Positions 7,975 through 17,013 of a stretch of 43,903 nucleotides of DNA are shown piece by piece. Within the stretch, counting starts at the first letter, position 1; each line of letters opens with the position of its first letter. The position numbers and the translations under genes were made by a program. Location: positions 1 to 43,903 of the forward strand of contig VBBQ01000042.1 of assembly GCA_005888755.1 (NCBI GenBank), given 5' to 3'. The notes under the pieces are model-generated. The model did not search any database. It was not told the DNA's origin and worked only from the letters and a program-made list of their open reading frames with translations. Source of the DNA: Candidatus Bathyarchaeota archaeon (GTDB lineage Archaea > Thermoproteota > Bathyarchaeia > 40CM-2-53-6).

Positions 7975-9528
7975 CTAATCCGAATCCTTGGTGAATCGCC
8001 TTACCAGATCGCTGATCTGGCCGCCCTTGACCATTTCGAATACCCGCTCAATATCCTCGTGGGAAGACCTATCTTGCGTCAATGGCGGAACCACCTTCCT
8101 GATCGCCTCGTAGACCGTGTTGGTGCCTTTTCCCAGCCCCGACTCGCCCCGGAGATGGACAGCTTGAGCGGCCGTTAGGAGTTCTATCGCAACTACGTAC
8201 TGGCAATTCTCGAGAATGCTAGTTGATTTGTGGGCTGCGCCAGGTCCCATGCTCACGAAGTCTTCGAAGTTGCCGGAGGTGGGGATTGAGTCGCTGCTGG
8301 CTGGGTGGGTCAATATTTTGTTCTCCGCAACAAGAGCGGTCGCCGTGTATTGAAGGGCCATCAAACCACTTGCCAGGCCCGGTTTCGATTCCTTCCCAAC
8401 GAGGAAGGCTGTCAGGCCGTTGTTCAGCGACGCATCGAGCAGAGCGGATATTCTTCGCTCTGATATGTTCGCGGTGGTCGCGAGACCCAACGCCATTATG
8501 TCGAGAGCCATGGAAATTGGTTGCCCGTGAAAGTTACCACCCGATAGGCATACCTTGTCGTCTGGGAAAATGAGCGGGTTGTCTGTAGCCGAGTTCATTT
8601 CAATTTCAAATGTTGAACTAGCGTATCCCAGCGCGTCGATCACAGGCCCCATTACTTGGGGGGCGCATCGGAAAGAGTATGGGTCTTGAGGGCGTCCGTC
8701 ACCCGGATCGTCCTTAGTTATCGATCGGCACATCCCGCTGCCTTTTACAAGGGAGTGGATGTCCTTAGCAATTTGGACTTGTCCCGGGTGTTGTCTGACC
8801 CTGTGTATCCGCTCGTCGAACGGATCAACCCATCCTTTGATCGCCTCAAGAGAAAGCGCTAGCGCTGCTTCCGCTGTCTTCAACAGATTGTAGGAATCAT
8901 AGAGGTTGAGGCAGGCTATCGAGGTCATTTGCTGGGTGCCATTGTTGAGCGCGAGACCTTCTTTGGCCTCTAATTGGGCGGGATCCTGACCAATCTTTTG
9001 CAGGACTTGTTTGCCTCCCATCCATGTGCCCTTGTATTCGACTCTCCCTTCTCCCATTAGGACTAACGCCATGTGTGAAAGAGGGGAAAGGTCGCCGCTA
9101 GCCCCGACGGATCCCTTTTGGGGAATGTACGGATGAGCCCGTTTGTTGAGGAGTGCTACGATCAGTTGTGGAATTTCTGGCCTTATCCCTGAATTGCCTT
9201 TGATCAGAGTATTTGCTCGCAAGAGCATTATAGCCCTGACCACATCGGTTGAGTGGGGTTTGCCGACGCTTGAGGCATGACTTCGGAGCAAGTTCGCTTG
9301 CAGTTGCCTGAGATCCTCAGGCGCGACCTTTACGTTCGATAGCGCACCGAAACCTGTATTGACGCCGTAGATCACTTTGTCCTGTCGAAGTAACTTTTCA
9401 AGAACTGCCCTGCTTCTCATCGTTCTTCGCAGCGCCCTTCTGTCTATTCGGACCGCGGCGTTCCCTCGTGCCACAGATACTAGCTCCTGCAACGTCAGGC
9501 TTGATCCGTCGATTGTTATCTCGGCCAT
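7975..9528 (-). CDS. hutH: Histidine ammonia-lyase
   Basis: First step of histidine degradation: non-oxidative deamination to urocanate and ammonia. The Ala-Ser-Gly triad that cyclises to the MIO electrophile is in GSVGASGDLSPLSHMAL. Other active-site blocks are VIYGVNTGFGALSNV (catalytic Tyr), GLALNNGTQ, FEIEMNSATDNPL, SGGNFHGQPISMALD and SSDSIPTSGNFEDFVSMG. The frame is open to 9681, but the ATG at 9528 (MAEITIDGSSLT) gives 517 residues, the normal size, with GGAAGA-like purines before it. A TATA-like CTTATTTC lies near 9570. It faces hutIU head-to-head, so the pathway is in two converging units. Confidence 0.96.
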   Translation of the reverse strand: MAEITIDGSSLTLQELVSVARGNAAVRIDRRALRRTMRSRAVLEKLLRQDKVIYGVNTGFGALSNVKVAPEDLRQLQANLLRSHASSVGKPHSTDVVRAIMLLRANTLIKGNSGIRPEIPQLIVALLNKRAHPYIPQKGSVGASGDLSPLSHMALVLMGEGRVEYKGTWMGGKQVLQKIGQDPAQLEAKEGLALNNGTQQMTSIACLNLYDSYNLLKTAEAALALSLEAIKGWVDPFDERIHRVRQHPGQVQIAKDIHSLVKGSGMCRSITKDDPGDGRPQDPYSFRCAPQVMGPVIDALGYASSTFEIEMNSATDNPLIFPDDKVCLSGGNFHGQPISMALDIMALGLATTANISERRISALLDASLNNGLTAFLVGKESKPGLASGLMALQYTATALVAENKILTHPASSDSIPTSGNFEDFVSMGPGAAHKSTSILENCQYVVAIELLTAAQAVHLRGESGLGKGTNTVYEAIRKVVPPLTQDRSSHEDIERVFEMVKGGQISDLVRRFTKDSD

Positions 9529-9734
9529 TCTTCCACGAGAAAGTGGCACACTAGGATTTGAGAAATAAGGTTGGTTGTCCGTCCATCCAGACTCTCGTTT
9601 TCTCCAAGCATCTTGTTTCTCGTGATTATTACGACTCCTTTCGTGTCGGATCTTCAGGATCTCACCTTTCGAAGGGGCCAATTGGCTTTGACGTGTAACC
9701 CTGATATTCTGCTTCCAAACGTCGAGGCCTGACC

Positions 9735-10979
9735 TTGAGCCAGGTAAAGGACGTCAAACTAGCCCCTTCGGGTAAGATGAAGATGGAGTGGGCTAGAGAA
9801 CACATGCCCGTACTTGCAAAAATAACACGGAGGCTAGTCTCTCAGAAGACGTTCAAGGGCTACAAGATAGGAACGTGTCTCCATCTTGAAGCAAAAACTG
9901 CAGTCCTAGCAGAATCTCTCTACCAAGCTGGGGCAGAGGTCGCAATAACAGGTAGCAATCCCCTCTCAACCCAAGATGACGTGGCGGCAGCGCTATCCGA
10001 AACGGGAGTCCACGTGTATGCCTGGCACGGAGTGACCGAGACAGAGCACAAAAAGAACCTGAATCGGGTCCTAGATTTGCAACCGGACATTCTTATCGAC
10101 GACGGCGCCGAACTCTCAATTCTTGCGCACTTGAAAGGCGGGAGACTCTTGCGCAATATCATCGGCGCTTGCGAGGAAACCACTACAGGCGTTATGCGCC
10201 TCAAGGCCATGGAGCAACAGAGAAAACTAAGATTCCCAGTCATCGCGGTCAATGATGCGCTAACTAAGTATCTGTTCGACAGCCGGTACGGAACTGGCCA
10301 GTCCGGCCTCGAAGGCATAATGCGAGCGACAAACCTGCTTCTCGCCGGCCGAAACGTGGTAGTAGCAGGCTATGGATGGGTGGGAAGAGGAGTAGCTGAA
10401 CGCGCTCGCGGAATGGGTTCGAAAGTCATCGTGACGGAAGTGAACCCTGTCAGGGCGTTAGAAGCGTTGATGGAAGGGTTCGACGTCATGCCAATGTCCG
10501 AAGCGGCCGAGAGAGGCGACTTGTTCATCACTGCAACGGGAGACACTGACGTGATAACCTCATCACATATGCTCAAGATGAAAGACAAGGCTATCCTCTG
10601 TAACGTCGGCCACTACGACGTAGAGGTGAGCGTCAAAGACCTTGAGAGAATTGCAGTCAGACACAAGAAAGTGCGCCCCGAGGTCGTCGAGTACACTCTG
10701 CCAAGCAGGAAGAGGCTCTACCTGCTTTCCGAAGGGCGTCTAGTTAACCTGGCGGCTGCTGACGGACATCCGGCCGAGGTGATGGACATGAGCTTCGCTG
10801 ACCAAGCCTTGTCTGCTGAGTATCTCTCCAAGAATAAGGGCAAGCTACCGCCAAAGGTCGTAAAGGTTCCTGAGGAGCTCGATTTCGAGGTTGCTCAACA
10901 GAGACTCGAAGCCTTCGGGCGCAAAATCGACAAGTTGTCCCGATTGCAGCAGAAGTACCTCCGTTCTTGGCATGCTTGA
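9735..10979 (+). CDS. ahcY: Adenosylhomocysteinase
   Basis: Reversible NAD+-dependent hydrolysis of S-adenosylhomocysteine to adenosine and homocysteine, clearing the product of methyltransferases. Signature blocks are LHLEAKTAVLAESL, SNPLSTQDDVAAAL, CEETTTGVMRL, the substrate loop NDALTKYLFDSRYGTGQS, the NAD-binding GYGWVGRGVAERARGMG and CNVGHYDVEV. The C terminus NLAAADGHPAEVMDMSFADQAL is diagnostic. The 414-residue length is usual for archaea. The start is TTG at 9735, with AGGTAAAGG only after it, so the exact start is less certain. The 200-odd bases after the gene show no further gene. Confidence 0.95.
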   Translation: MSQVKDVKLAPSGKMKMEWAREHMPVLAKITRRLVSQKTFKGYKIGTCLHLEAKTAVLAESLYQAGAEVAITGSNPLSTQDDVAAALSETGVHVYAWHGVTETEHKKNLNRVLDLQPDILIDDGAELSILAHLKGGRLLRNIIGACEETTTGVMRLKAMEQQRKLRFPVIAVNDALTKYLFDSRYGTGQSGLEGIMRATNLLLAGRNVVVAGYGWVGRGVAERARGMGSKVIVTEVNPVRALEALMEGFDVMPMSEAAERGDLFITATGDTDVITSSHMLKMKDKAILCNVGHYDVEVSVKDLERIAVRHKKVRPEVVEYTLPSRKRLYLLSEGRLVNLAAADGHPAEVMDMSFADQALSAEYLSKNKGKLPPKVVKVPEELDFEVAQQRLEAFGRKIDKLSRLQQKYLRSWHA

Positions 10980-11197
10980 CTCCACTTGCACAGAAAGCTG
11001 CACATATCCGCACAGCAGCGTCCCGCCCTACACAGACGCAATTTGGACTGCTCTGAGTCAAACCTCGGCCTCAAACTATCGATTTCTTTCCTTAGAACCG
11101 ATAAGCGCTGCACGGCAAGACTTCAGACCCCTTAACACACTAAGCGCAGAACCTCACCGATTAGCCGTCCAAAGCTAATTAGTTCTGGGAGGGGACT

Positions 11198-12029
11198 TTG
11201 CGAGTCTCGGTGTATAGAGCTGCGTTTCCGGCCATTCAGTCCCAAGTTTTTCCATCGAGTCCGGGACACAAGTCGGAACAAAGCCCGACTCCCGCCCTGG
11301 CTGCTCACACTCCTCGCGATCTTTTGTATTTGGGAGGCCGTATCAATTCTTGGTATAGTCTCTAGCGATCAGCTTCCCCCTCTGCACAACGTTCTCCTCA
11401 CTCTAGTTCAACTCGGAGGAACACCATTTTTCATGGTTCGCGTCGGCCAAAGCTTCGTGAATGTAGCCGCGGGCGTTTCTCTGGCGCTAGTGGTGGTCAT
11501 GCCTCTAGCATTGCTAGTAGGTCTGAGAAACCAACTGGACGAGGCAATCACTCCGATCATTATGCTGGTAGGTGCGTTGCCGGACTTGGCGATATTGACT
11601 CTTCTAGTTACCGTGATCGGACGCGGTAATGTGGCGGCTGTAGCCATCTCCGCCTTCAGCGCCTTCTTCCCAATATACTTCACAATCAGACAAGGCGTCA
11701 AGGAGATTCCGATAGACTACTTTCACGTCGCATCCGTGTTCAAGGCAGGAAGGCTTGACACCTTCTCCAAGATCATTCTTCCCTCAATCTTTCCGAACTT
11801 CCTAACTGGACTGAGGCTTTCTTTCGAGTTTAGCTGGAACGTACTTCTCGCAGTGGAAATCATCGCAAGCGTTGCCGGTATTGGAAGTTTCATCTCGAAC
11901 AGCATCCAGGGATCCTCGCACTCAATGACATATGGCCTAGCCGCGATAATGACCGTTGGCCTTCTGACGATCCTGATGGATCGCGCATTCTTCGAGCGAC
12001 TAGAACAACGAATCAAGAGATGGCGGTAG
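11198..12029 (+). CDS. ABC transporter permease (SsuC/TauC-like), 5' frame break
   Basis: Membrane subunit of a nitrate/sulfonate/taurine-type importer. The main frame, open from 11136 to 12029, encodes about five to six hydrophobic segments and the EAA loop DYFHVASVFKAGRLDTFSKIILPS that docks to the ATPase. The first membrane segment (WLLTLLAIFCIWEAVSIL) lies upstream of the first ATG at 11433, yet this frame has no ATG, GTG or TTG before that. A TTG at 11198 has a GGAGG ribosome site 5 bases upstream but is in another frame, which stops at 11363. A +1 shift, a spliced segment, a rare start codon or a sequence error is needed. The ATPase gene overlaps the 3' end by 10 bases. Confidence 0.75.
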
Positions 12030-12856
12030 ACAATCGTTTGCACGTAGAATTCTCCAACGTGACAAAAATATACTCAGAACCCCCACGATCCGTGACCGCT
12101 CTGAACGACATCTCTTTTCAAATCAACGAGGGAGAATTCGTCTGCATTGTGGGCCCAAGTGGTTGCGGAAAATCCACACTTCTTCGAATGATTGCGGGGC
12201 TAGATCGGCCCTCCAGCGGGGAAATCCGATTCAAAGGCAACCTGCTTACTGCGCCGCATCCCAAGATTAGTATGGTCTTTCAGACCTTCGCTCTCCTTCC
12301 TTGGCGAACAGTTCTGGAAAATGTTGCATTTGGGCTTGAGGTCCAGAATGTTCCGAAGCGAGAGAGGGAGAATACTGCCAGAGAACTTCTTGGAATGGTG
12401 GGACTCAAGGATAGCGAGAATCTCTTTCCGAAACAGCTCTCAGGTGGGATGAAACAACGGGTTGGCATTGCTAGGGCCCTCGCAATAGATCCCGAAGTTG
12501 TCCTAATGGACGAAGCTTTCAGCGCCATCGACGAGTTCACAGCAGAAGCGCTAAGGGAAGAGGTAGCAGAGATACACGCGGAGACTCAGAAGACTTTCCT
12601 TCTCGTTACTCACAACCTTCCCGAGGCAATTGAGCTCGCCGACCGGATACTGGTTCTCTCCGCTCGACCCGCAAGGGTGAAGAGCATAGTACCGATAGAG
12701 CTGGTTCGCCCCAGAAGTCCCACCGCGTCCGATTTCGTCAGCATACACAAGGACATCTTTTCGCTGCTCCAAGCCGAGCTGGAAGCCAGCATAATGCGGC
12801 GCCGACTAGGCGAAATCAAGGAGTTCCAGAAACTGCGAGACATGGAGGATCGTTAG
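12020..12856 (+). CDS. ABC transporter ATP-binding protein (SsuB/TauB-like)
   Basis: ATPase of the importer encoded with the preceding permease. Walker A is GPSGCGKST (near residue 50), the Q-loop FQTFALLPW, the signature LSGGMKQR, Walker B VVLMDEAFSAID and the switch His is in LVTHNLPEA. The family usually has DEPF after Walker B; here it is DEAF. The order of motifs and the C-terminal VPIELVRPRSP segment match the nitrate/taurine group. No periplasmic-type binding protein is encoded nearby, so the substrate is unknown. The ATG at 12020 lies inside the permease gene. Confidence 0.9.
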   Translation: MAVDNRLHVEFSNVTKIYSEPPRSVTALNDISFQINEGEFVCIVGPSGCGKSTLLRMIAGLDRPSSGEIRFKGNLLTAPHPKISMVFQTFALLPWRTVLENVAFGLEVQNVPKRERENTARELLGMVGLKDSENLFPKQLSGGMKQRVGIARALAIDPEVVLMDEAFSAIDEFTAEALREEVAEIHAETQKTFLLVTHNLPEAIELADRILVLSARPARVKSIVPIELVRPRSPTASDFVSIHKDIFSLLQAELEASIMRRRLGEIKEFQKLRDMEDR

Positions 12857-12885
12857 ATACGCAATTCAAACTCGTCGCTATCGGG

Positions 12886-13431
12886 TTGGCTTTGCTGATA
12901 GTCGGTCTCATCACTTACGCGTCCATCCCTTCCGTTCACACAACCCCCGTTGTCAACGCACAGAACCTTTGGGTCCAAAATGCGTTCCCTGTTCAGGCAG
13001 AGAGCCTCGCTGGGCAGTCAAAGAACATCACGTTCTTTTCCGGCATGAACAATGAATTGCAGATTAACCTCACTGTTTCCGAGTCTAATGGAGTAGCTTC
13101 AGCCGTCCGCTTCGAGCTTTTGGGCATGAATAATTCGCAATCGTGTTCTCCGTCCTCACGACCTCCCGTCGTTCTTATCGATCAGCGTGTGTCTAAACAG
13201 TCGTTCAATATTCCGTTTAGTGCTTCAGGGACTTACTGTTTCATATTTGACAATTATAGTTCTCAGACGCTGAAGAACATTGACATTTCAGCCCGAGTCG
13301 TGGGAACTACCGAACAGATCATAGTAGCGAGAGATGGAAGTGCAAATACAGCAGGTCTCGGGCTAGGCGTCGTGGGTCTGGTTGTCGCTGTCTACGGGTA
13401 CTCCAGAAAGAGTATTATCCCTTGGGAGTGA
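12886..13431 (+). CDS. Small secreted membrane-anchored protein, unknown
   Basis: Not recognised. A short hydrophobic N terminus (MALLIVGLITYASIP) resembles a signal or membrane segment. It is followed by ~130 extracellular residues rich in Ser, Asn and Val with N-glycosylation sequons and a pair of cysteines (NSQSCSP and SGTYCFIFDN), and a C-terminal membrane segment (LGLGVVGLVVAVYGY) with a short basic tail. The GTYCFIFDN strand recalls beta-sandwich domains. The TTG at 12886 falls inside the hydrophobic stretch and no earlier canonical start is in frame, so a few N-terminal residues may be missing. It follows the ABC genes by 29 bases and overlaps the convergent M6 protease by 69 bases. 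Confidence 0.6.
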   Translation: MALLIVGLITYASIPSVHTTPVVNAQNLWVQNAFPVQAESLAGQSKNITFFSGMNNELQINLTVSESNGVASAVRFELLGMNNSQSCSPSSRPPVVLIDQRVSKQSFNIPFSASGTYCFIFDNYSSQTLKNIDISARVVGTTEQIIVARDGSANTAGLGLGVVGLVVAVYGYSRKSIIPWE

Positions 13432-15114
13432 GCCCTCAGGTGCCAACACACCTTGAGGTTGAGTAACGTTCGGCCAAGGAGAGGTCGGCGAACCTAGAAC
13501 GTTAGCGACAACCCCATGCCTTCTTCGGCGAATCGTCACTGCTAGGATGACGACTCCGAGGACAGTAGCAGCCGCAATTGCGGTAGCAAACGAGGACTCA
13601 ATTACAACTCGGTAGCTCGCCGTGAGAACAGTGTCTTTGACAACTGAAACCCAACGTGGGTTCGCCGTGCTTCCGTCGTCCCAGGAGGCAAAGTTGTCCG
13701 TAAGTCCTACTTGAATAGTTGTAGATCCAATCGACACTGGGATTTGTGGTTGGATCGAGATTGAGTGCGGTCCGTAGCGTACGGGGAGCCTCAACTGGTT
13801 TGTAGCGTCGGAGGTCCAGTTCGACCCGTCGATTGTGATCTCAACGCCTTGAGAGGGAGTATTCACCTGCAGGAGAAGGCGAGGAGCACTCGTTCGATCG
13901 ACCAGCACGGAATAAGATGTTGTGCCGGTCGTCGTCACTATTACCTTTACGAAATTCGCCTGGTCTGAGAGAGTGTTGTTGCTAACGCAGGGAGCGTTGC
14001 ACGGTCCAAAGGGTGCATCACTAAGGTCTCCCCCTGGATGCGCATCTATCAACCGAACGCTACCGTGACCCGCAGGGATGCTCTCGTTTACTTTGTAAAC
14101 CAGAATCCCTGCTCCAGGGTAATCTGATTGAAAGGGGAGGTATTGGTCGTATGTGCCAATTTTTGCTCTCATTTCAACTAGATAGTAGGTTAGGGAGCCG
14201 TCTTGGTTGGCAGCTATTGGAATCTTGACGGATTGCGTGCCAGTAGTTGGAGTCTCGAGATTCTGTATGGTGATGTTGGCGCTTTGACCCGGTTGAACGA
14301 CGGCGATTCTTGAGCTTGGAACAAAGCCTAGTTGGATCTTCGACCAGATCGAGTGGTGAGAAGGATATGTGCCGGGCTTAGGTTGGAGTGGGTTGCCATT
14401 GTTTGGATTCCATTCTCCAAGGGCCATTATTTCCCAATAGCCAAGAAAGTTGTTCGCAGGGTCGATTTGACCTGTCAAATCGTAAAGGTCAGGGAGGCCA
14501 AGGAGGTGGCCGGCTTCGTGGCAGTAAACTCCTGCAGGATCTGATTCGGCCACCACGGATGTCGAGATCTTGTACGATACCAAGGGCGCGGGATTGAAAA
14601 CGTATCCTGGAATCGTGAAAGAATGAATGTCAGAAGTTACGTGGGTCATTGCTTCGTCGTTCCCAGAATGAACTACGATTGCAAACTTGTAGTTTGCGAG
14701 GTCGACCCCCGCGTTGTAAGCGGCCTGAAGCGAGTCGGAGACTATTTGGCTGTCACTCGACACGGTATCCGCCCCATAATATGTCATAGGGTTCGGCAAA
14801 GTGTACCAAGAAGAGCTGGCAGTTGGTGTCATGGCGGTCTGAAATGAAACTGTTCCATAGGAGTCTTCGTTGTAATAGTTGTTCAGGTTTGAGAGCATTG
14901 TGAGAATTTGCCTAGGCGATGTGCCGTTTCCTTTGTCAGGAAACTGGACCGTGATGACGATGGTTCGTTGAGGGCCATTCACCGCTGCGAGAGGTAAATG
15001 ATTCGGGAGAATCCGGGACGTCATCTCCCCCTGATGAGGAACATCTACAGCGCTTGCTGAGAATGATAGGATAATGAGTGCAAGAATCATGCTCGTTGTA
15101 AGGCAGAAGACCAT
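13363..15114 (-). CDS. M6-family secreted metalloprotease, membrane-anchored
   Basis: Extracellular zinc endopeptidase of the immune inhibitor A (M6) type. It has an N-terminal signal peptide (VFCLTTSMILALIILSFSASA), an M6 catalytic domain with the zinc motif YCHEAGHLLGLPDLYDL (HExxHxxGxxD), a GYWEIMALGEWN Met-turn region, Ig-like C-terminal segments and a final membrane helix (ATAIAAATVLGVVILAVTI) followed by RRRRHG. The last ~45 residues would be cytosolic. At 583 residues it is shorter than bacillar InhA. The ATG at 15114 has GAAGGAT upstream. It probably degrades external protein and anchors at the cell surface. The last 69 bases overlap the convergent small membrane-protein gene. Confidence 0.9.
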   Translation of the reverse strand: MVFCLTTSMILALIILSFSASAVDVPHQGEMTSRILPNHLPLAAVNGPQRTIVITVQFPDKGNGTSPRQILTMLSNLNNYYNEDSYGTVSFQTAMTPTASSSWYTLPNPMTYYGADTVSSDSQIVSDSLQAAYNAGVDLANYKFAIVVHSGNDEAMTHVTSDIHSFTIPGYVFNPAPLVSYKISTSVVAESDPAGVYCHEAGHLLGLPDLYDLTGQIDPANNFLGYWEIMALGEWNPNNGNPLQPKPGTYPSHHSIWSKIQLGFVPSSRIAVVQPGQSANITIQNLETPTTGTQSVKIPIAANQDGSLTYYLVEMRAKIGTYDQYLPFQSDYPGAGILVYKVNESIPAGHGSVRLIDAHPGGDLSDAPFGPCNAPCVSNNTLSDQANFVKVIVTTTGTTSYSVLVDRTSAPRLLLQVNTPSQGVEITIDGSNWTSDATNQLRLPVRYGPHSISIQPQIPVSIGSTTIQVGLTDNFASWDDGSTANPRWVSVVKDTVLTASYRVVIESSFATAIAAATVLGVVILAVTIRRRRHGVVANVLGSPTSPWPNVTQPQGVLAPEGSLPRDNTLSGVPVDSDNQTHDA

Positions 15115-15307
15115 CTCGAATCCTTCGAGAAGCTAATACTGAACCGAGCACGTTTCTAGCCCCAAAAGCAGACTGTAACCGAGTGATTACTGTCCGAGTT
15201 TCAGAAGGATTGAAGAAACTGTACGCAGTTGCCCGGAACGGAAGAATCATTTCTTGAATCTGATTCTGAATCCGTTCGACTTGGGTCGTCAAAGTGCGTT
15301 CTACGTA

Positions 15308-15318
15308 GTCTTAAATAC
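15308..15318 (+). promoter_or_regulatory. Putative TATA box for HMG-CoA synthase gene
   Basis: TCTTAAATAC lies about 55 bases before the ATG at 15373. With initiation ~25 bases downstream this leaves a leader of roughly 30 bases. It is the best AT-rich element in the 258-base gap after the divergent M6 gene. Confidence 0.4.
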
Positions 15319-15372
15319 GGTGTTGGCTGAGAAAAGGTTCTTCGCATATCGGATGTTTCCGAAGGTCTTCGC

Positions 15373-16956
15373 ATGAGTCACAGTAAAGTTGGAATCGTTG
15401 GTTACGGGGTTTACATCCCCCGAGAACGAATTGAGACCGCGAAGATCGTCAGAGAGCGAGAGAAGAAGCGAGGGAAAGAACTTGAAAAGGTCTTGGAGAA
15501 GGTCAGGCATGGACTCCTTCTACGTGAAAAAGCCGTAGCCGGGCACACCGAAGATACGATGACCATCGCCACTGAGGCTGCTGAGAATGCGATACGCATG
15601 GCGGGAATTTCTCCCGGAGAGATTGGAGGCGTTACTGCTGGATCGGAATCAAAGCCATATGCGGTAGGGACCATTGCAAGACACGTCGCGTCGTTCGTCG
15701 GCATAGGAGAGAACGTGTTTATCGCAGACCTTGAGGGCGCCTGCAATTCCGGCATGCAAGGGGTGGCCTTCATAGATGCTGAGATTCGCAGCGGACGGAT
15801 AAAATACGGTCTCTCAATCGGGTCGGACGTTGCTCAGGCTGAACGTGGGGACCCCCTGGAGTACTCGGCGGGAGCGGGTGCCGGAGCCTTCGTGTTGGGA
15901 AAGAGTGATCTGATCGCAAGTATCGAGGATATTGCACCATATTCTAGCCTCTTCATGGATTTTTGGAGACGCGAGGAGTCTGCTGTTCCCAAGCACTTCG
16001 GTAGGACAACTGTTGAAGCCTACAAGTCACATATCATAGGCGCCATCGCCAATCTGTTCCGCAAGCACCCAGATCTCTCCCTTTCGGACTTTGACTGGAT
16101 AACGTTTCACCAACCATCGGGCTATCTTCCAATGAAAACATGCAACGCCCTCACCCAGGAGGAGATTCCCTATGTCGGCGATTCGTCCATCGCCGAACGA
16201 ATGAGGCTCACCGAGCAGGACATTGAGAAAAAGATCAAACCATGGCTTAGAGTGCTAGATACCGGTAACACATACGCCGCCTCCACTATGATATCTCTCG
16301 CGTCACTCCTTGACAAGGCAAAGCCCGGCGACCAGGTTCTGGCCGTCTCCTACGGATCAGGAGCCTATTCAAACGCAACTTGGTTTGAAGTTCAGGACGG
16401 GATCGAGGAAAAGAGAGGACGAACGCCCACCGTGATGGACTACGTGGAACGGAAATCTGAGATCAGAATAGACACCTATCACGACTTGATCCGCGAGCGA
16501 CTCTCAAGAATCAAGAGAAGATTGGAGATTCCGCGCATGGTCGGCGAAATTGAACCGGTCAACGGAGGCTACTTCTCACTTTCTCTTTGCAAGGGATGCA
16601 ACAGAATATACTATCCCGCGAGAGAGACCTGTCTCGCCTCCGACTGTCCAGGACCGATGGAGAAGAAACGCTTTCCAAGATTTGCGAAGCTGAAGAACGT
16701 CTCAAAGCTTCCCTTCAAGAAGAGATGGACCTCAAACTTCGAGCTCCTTGAAAACAACAAAGCACTGTTCGTTGATGCGGATGCCTCCGATTTGAAGCCG
16801 GGACTCCGGCTAGAAGGAGTCATCAGAAGGCTCGATTACGAGGGAAAGGACGGACTGATCCTCTATGGAATCGCGTACCGTCCGATATTCAGAGAAGCTC
16901 TAGCCGTGGCTTCCAGGCCGAAGCCAATTGCAATCGCGCCTACACAATATGCCTAG
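15373..16956 (+). CDS. Hydroxymethylglutaryl-CoA synthase fused to DUF35 OB/zinc domain
   Basis: The first ~345 residues are archaeal HMG-CoA synthase, condensing acetyl-CoA with acetoacetyl-CoA for the mevalonate pathway. Active-site blocks are REKAVAG (Glu), EGACNSGMQGV (nucleophilic Cys), FHQPSGYLP (His) and a C-terminal SYGSGAYS. The C-terminal ~150 residues form a DUF35 unit: a zinc ribbon with four cysteines (LCKGCNRIYYPARETCLASDC) and an OB-like part. In archaea DUF35 is known as a separate subunit joining acetoacetyl-CoA thiolase and HMG-CoA synthase in one complex. Here it is fused to the synthase, and no thiolase gene is adjacent. The ATG at 15373 starts at the conserved KVGIVGYGVYIP. 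Confidence 0.9.
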   Translation: MSHSKVGIVGYGVYIPRERIETAKIVREREKKRGKELEKVLEKVRHGLLLREKAVAGHTEDTMTIATEAAENAIRMAGISPGEIGGVTAGSESKPYAVGTIARHVASFVGIGENVFIADLEGACNSGMQGVAFIDAEIRSGRIKYGLSIGSDVAQAERGDPLEYSAGAGAGAFVLGKSDLIASIEDIAPYSSLFMDFWRREESAVPKHFGRTTVEAYKSHIIGAIANLFRKHPDLSLSDFDWITFHQPSGYLPMKTCNALTQEEIPYVGDSSIAERMRLTEQDIEKKIKPWLRVLDTGNTYAASTMISLASLLDKAKPGDQVLAVSYGSGAYSNATWFEVQDGIEEKRGRTPTVMDYVERKSEIRIDTYHDLIRERLSRIKRRLEIPRMVGEIEPVNGGYFSLSLCKGCNRIYYPARETCLASDCPGPMEKKRFPRFAKLKNVSKLPFKKRWTSNFELLENNKALFVDADASDLKPGLRLEGVIRRLDYEGKDGLILYGIAYRPIFREALAVASRPKPIAIAPTQYA

Positions 16957-17013
16957 ACTCATCCAGACAGAATCGGATTAGCCTAGACGAGCATTTTTCG
17001 GACAAGACTCGTC

